Below, in pieces: positions 61,458 through 64,000 of a stretch of DNA of 64,000 bases. Positions within the stretch are counted from its first letter, which is position 1; each line of letters begins with the position of its first letter. The stretch lies in contig NZ_BSEV01000019.1 in the NCBI RefSeq assembly GCF_027922005.1, forward strand, positions 62,001 through 126,000, written 5' to 3'. The translations under genes were made by a program, and so were the position numbers. Under the pieces are notes generated by a model. The model was not told where the DNA came from and did no database searches. It saw only the letters and a program-made list of their open reading frames with translations. This DNA comes from Streptosporangium carneum. Lineage in GTDB: Bacteria; Actinomycetota; Actinomycetes; Streptosporangiales; Streptosporangiaceae.

Positions 61458-61777
61458 ACAGCCTCCCCGGTCTCGTTGAACGCATCATGTATCGGGAGCC
61501 GCCCGAAGTCACCGGAAGCGTCGAATCCGTTATCGTCCGCGTCGGGAACGCTCCCACCTGCCCCTCGCGAGTGGAGGACGGGACCGGAAACGCTCTCCCT
61601 CACCCCTCACCCCTCGCCGCGGACGGGACAGGGCCGGGGCGGGGGCGGGGGCGGGCGGGGCGGGAAACGCCGTCCGCGTCCTCTCCGTGCCGCGCCGGGG
61701 GGCGACGGGACGGCTCGGGGAGCCCCCGGAGCTCCACACCTGGAGGGCCGCCCGTGCGCCTGTGCCAAGGTAGGAGG
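61458..61777. other. intergenic region without a supported gene
   Basis: G-rich runs near 61620-61670 (GGGGCGGGGGCGGGGGCGGG). Nothing else recognised. Confidence 0.5.
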
Positions 61778-62500
61778 ATGCGCCTCATTCATCCCACCGC
61801 CTCGGACGACGTCGATCTCGCGCGCGCCTACGCCTATCCCGCGGAGCGGTGCGTCCGGCTCAACATGGTGGCCAGCGCCGACGGCGGGACCTGGCTGAAG
61901 GGGCTGTCCGGAGGCCTGTCCGGCAGCGGCGACCGGCGGGTCTTCGGGGTGCTGCGCGGACAGGCCGACGTCATCCTGGCGGGGGCGGCGACGGTCAGGG
62001 CCGAGGGGTACGGCCCGGCGAGGCCGAGGGAGTCGTGGCGCGAGCTGCGGCGGGGACGCCCCGCCGCGCCCGCGGTGGCGGTGCTCACCCGGCGGCTCGA
62101 CCTTGACCTGACCGGCCCGCTGTTCGCCGAGGCCGCGCCGGACGCCAGGACGATCGTCGTCACCTGCGACGCCGCGCCCCGCGACCGGCGCGAGGAGGCC
62201 GCCAGGCACGCCGAGGTGATCGTGGCCGGGGACGACCGGGTGGACCTGGCCGCGGCGGTCGGGGAGCTCGCCGGACGCGGCCTCGGGCGGGTGCTGTGCG
62301 AGGGCGGCCCGAAGGTCAACGCCCAGCTCGCCGCGGCGGGCCTGGTCGACGAGCTCTGTCTCACGGTCAGCCCGCTCCTGATCGGGGGCGACGCCGCGCG
62401 GGTGTTCGACGGCCCCGAATCGCTCACTCCTCTGCGCCTGGCCCACGTCATGGAGGAGGACGGGTTCCTGTTCACCAGATATGTCAGAGGCACCCGATAG
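61778..62500 (+). CDS. RibD C-terminal/dihydrofolate-reductase-like protein
   Basis: 240 aa, RibD_C fold: NMVASADGGTWLKGLSGGLS near residue 29 (substrate/NADPH loop), ADVILAGAATVRAEGYGPAR near 65, VLCEGGPKVNAQLAAAGLVD near 172 and ELCLTVSPLLIGG near 193. These are typical of pyrimidine reductases or related NADPH reductases of unknown substrate. ATG lies directly after TAGGAGG, a tight spacing. Next gene starts 40 bp downstream, possibly co-transcribed. Confidence 0.87.
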   Translation: MRLIHPTASDDVDLARAYAYPAERCVRLNMVASADGGTWLKGLSGGLSGSGDRRVFGVLRGQADVILAGAATVRAEGYGPARPRESWRELRRGRPAAPAVAVLTRRLDLDLTGPLFAEAAPDARTIVVTCDAAPRDRREEAARHAEVIVAGDDRVDLAAAVGELAGRGLGRVLCEGGPKVNAQLAAAGLVDELCLTVSPLLIGGDAARVFDGPESLTPLRLAHVMEEDGFLFTRYVRGTR

Positions 62501-62540
62501 ACATGTCGGGGTAACCTCCGACGCACGCCCGAGGAGCGGG

Positions 62541-63578
62541 ATGAACCTGCCACTGGAGCCACCGATCGCGCCGATGCTGGCCAGACCCGTCAAGGGTCTG
62601 CCGCCCCAGGACGGCACCCTGCTGTACGAACCGAAATGGGATGGTTTCCGGTGCATCGTCTTCCGGGACGGAGACGAGGTGTACCTCGGCAGCCGCAACG
62701 AGCGGCCGTTCACCCGTTACTTCCCCGAGCTGGTCGAGGCCGTGCGGGCCGAGCTGCCCGACCGGGTCGTGGTCGACGGGGAGATCGTGGTCCGCGACGG
62801 CCAGACGCTCGACTTCGAGGCACTGCAGCAGCGCATCCATCCCGCGGCCTCCCGGGTGAGGCTGCTGGCCGAGCAGACGCCCGCGTCGTTCGTCGCCTTC
62901 GACCTGCTGGCCCTGGGCGACGACTCCCTGATGGACGTCCCCTTCTCCGAGCGCCGCGCGAGGCTGGAGACGATCTTCGGCGACGCGGGCCACGGCGTGC
63001 GGCTGACGCCGGTGACCGCCTCGCAGGAGCAGGCGGCCGAGTGGTTCGAGACGTTCGAGGGCGCGGGGCTGGACGGCGTCGTGGTCAAGCCCGGCGGGCT
63101 GCCGTACCAGCCGGACAAGCGGGTGATGTTCAAGGTCAAGCACGAGCGCACCGCGGACGCGGTGGTCGCCGGCTACCGTGAGCACAAGTCGGGCCCGGTG
63201 GTCGGCTCCCTGCTCCTGGGCCTGTACGACTCGGAGGGCAGGCTCAACCACGTCGGCGTCGCGGCGTCGTTCCCCATGAAGCGCAGGGCGGATCTGATCG
63301 GGGAGCTCGCGCCGTACGTGAGCGAGGACGGCCACCCCTGGACCGCCGAGTCGCTGCCCGGCGCGATCTCGAAGTGGAGCGCGACCAAGGACCTGTCCTT
63401 CGTGCCCCTGCGCCCCGAGCTGGTGATCGAGGTGGCCTACGACCACATGGAGGGCCTGAGGTTCCGGCACACCGCCCAGTTCCGCCGCTGGCGCCCCGAC
63501 CGCGCTCCCGAGTCGTGCACCTACGAGCAGCTGGAGCGGCCCGTCTCCTACGCCCTGGACGACATCCTGGCCCACTGA
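62541..63578 (+). CDS. ligC: ATP-dependent DNA ligase (LigC-type)
   Basis: Nucleotidyltransferase fold: active-site Lys32 in the motif EPKWDGFR, SRNERPFTRYFPEL, DGEIVV (motif III, near residue 76), GLDGVVVKPGG (motif IV) and FKVKHERTADAVVAGYREHK (motif V). An OB-fold domain follows. Stand-alone (no Pol or nuclease domain), 345 aa, like mycobacterial LigC. ATG with GAGGAG upstream. Suggested role is repair ligation. Confidence 0.92.
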   Translation: MNLPLEPPIAPMLARPVKGLPPQDGTLLYEPKWDGFRCIVFRDGDEVYLGSRNERPFTRYFPELVEAVRAELPDRVVVDGEIVVRDGQTLDFEALQQRIHPAASRVRLLAEQTPASFVAFDLLALGDDSLMDVPFSERRARLETIFGDAGHGVRLTPVTASQEQAAEWFETFEGAGLDGVVVKPGGLPYQPDKRVMFKVKHERTADAVVAGYREHKSGPVVGSLLLGLYDSEGRLNHVGVAASFPMKRRADLIGELAPYVSEDGHPWTAESLPGAISKWSATKDLSFVPLRPELVIEVAYDHMEGLRFRHTAQFRRWRPDRAPESCTYEQLERPVSYALDDILAH

Positions 63579-63650
63579 GGCGGCGTTCGCACGCGCGCCG
63601 GAAGCGGCGTTCGCGTGGACATGGGGCTCCAGGGGCGATATATCTCGTCC

Positions 63651-64000
63651 ATGGGACGATCACCCTCCCCCGACGACGAGCTTCGAGCCGCCGTCGAGGC
63701 CCGCCGCGAGCTCGGCCCCGAATTCGAAGACTCCCTCGTCGAGGGTTTCCTGGAGAAGATGAACCATGAGATCGACAGGCGGGTCGACGAGCGCGTGGCC
63801 GCCCGCACGGGCAGGAACAGCCCTGCGGCCAAGCCCGCCGACGCGGGCCAGCGGCTGGCCCTGGCGATCATCTCCCTCTCGCTCGGCGTGCCGGGCACGG
63901 TGGGACTGGCCTTCGCCGACCTGGGCACCGCCCTGGTGTTCGTGCTCGTGCCCCTGTGGATCGGGATCGTCGGGGTGAACGCCACCTTCAACGGCAACAG
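63651..64000 (+). CDS. small integral membrane protein, 3' end outside window
   Basis: First 116 codons seen. Acidic N-terminus (SPSPDDELRAAVEARRELGP), helix FLEKMNHEIDRRVDERVAAR, then two hydrophobic segments (LALAIISLSLGVPGTVGLAF and ALVFVLVPLWIGIVGVNA). Resembles actinobacterial small membrane proteins of unknown function. The stop lies beyond base 64000. Confidence 0.7.
   Translation, partial: MGRSPSPDDELRAAVEARRELGPEFEDSLVEGFLEKMNHEIDRRVDERVAARTGRNSPAAKPADAGQRLALAIISLSLGVPGTVGLAFADLGTALVFVLVPLWIGIVGVNATFNGN

Noticed and set aside
61487..61777. 97-codon N-terminal extension of the RibD-like protein
   Set aside because: Extension is Gly/Arg/Pro/Ser-rich and unlike the family; the ATG at 61778 starts at the family boundary with a purine-rich ribosome site.

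Overview
The window is a chromosome segment from a high-GC actinomycete. Third codon positions are strongly G/C, GTG starts are frequent, and it carries a WhiB-family regulator, a two-domain geosmin synthase, CU044_5270-type and DUF1707 proteins, a PucR regulator and a DtxR/IdeR-type iron box. The mix suits a filamentous, spore-forming soil lineage such as Streptosporangiaceae; the family assignment is inference. I see no tRNA, rRNA, CRISPR array, transposase or prophage, so this looks like ordinary chromosome with several accessory metabolic islands.

Layout. 1-9.1 kb: 5' part of a fused MrpA/MrpB antiporter gene (leaves the window at base 1), a STAND/TPR regulator, a CoxG-like lipid-binding protein, a fatty-acid desaturase and a polysaccharide deacetylase. 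9.4-12 kb: cydAB (cytochrome bd) behind a regular three-copy operator array. 12-26 kb: a nucleobase/purine-type region: NCS2 permease plus three-subunit molybdenum hydroxylase (one minus-strand operon), geosmin synthase, then PucR divergent from an allH-allF-allG-like operon (oxalurate carbamoyltransferase family). 26-37 kb: Ser/Thr kinase, MFS transporter, DNA polymerase A-like protein, metallophosphoesterase, and a TetR-centred divergent locus with an alkylglycerone-phosphate-synthase-like flavoprotein and a GlpD-like dehydrogenase. 37-39 kb: iron-box-controlled sucrase/ferredoxin-like protein and WhiB. 39.7-45 kb: rsgA behind a 17-codon upstream ORF and hairpin, glyA behind a ZTP (pfl) riboswitch, YihY, YccF and TIGR03084 proteins. 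45-49 kb: assimilatory sulfur operon (leader peptide, sulfite reductase, zinc ribbon, cysH, sirohydrochlorin chelatase). 49-58 kb: two sigma factor/membrane-protein pairs, DUF1707 protein, ankyrin/HEAT protein, AidB-like acyl-CoA dehydrogenase, small putative peptidase, secreted protein, OsmC. 58.9-64 kb: glgX, RibD-like reductase, DNA ligase LigC and a truncated membrane protein.

How the parts fit. The sulfur operon is self-consistent: the reductase needs siroheme, whose iron is inserted by the last gene product, and CysH supplies sulfite. The permease/hydroxylase and PucR/All blocks point to salvage of purine nitrogen, although urate oxidase, allantoinase and carbamate kinase are not in the window. 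CoxG, CydAB and the hydroxylase may share the quinone pool, but that is speculative. The most distinctive non-coding signals are the CTAC-N5-GTAG array before cydA, the upstream ORF with hairpin before rsgA, the leaderless sulfur leader peptide, the TetR dyad at 34.6 kb and the palindromes in the pucR/allH intergenic region.
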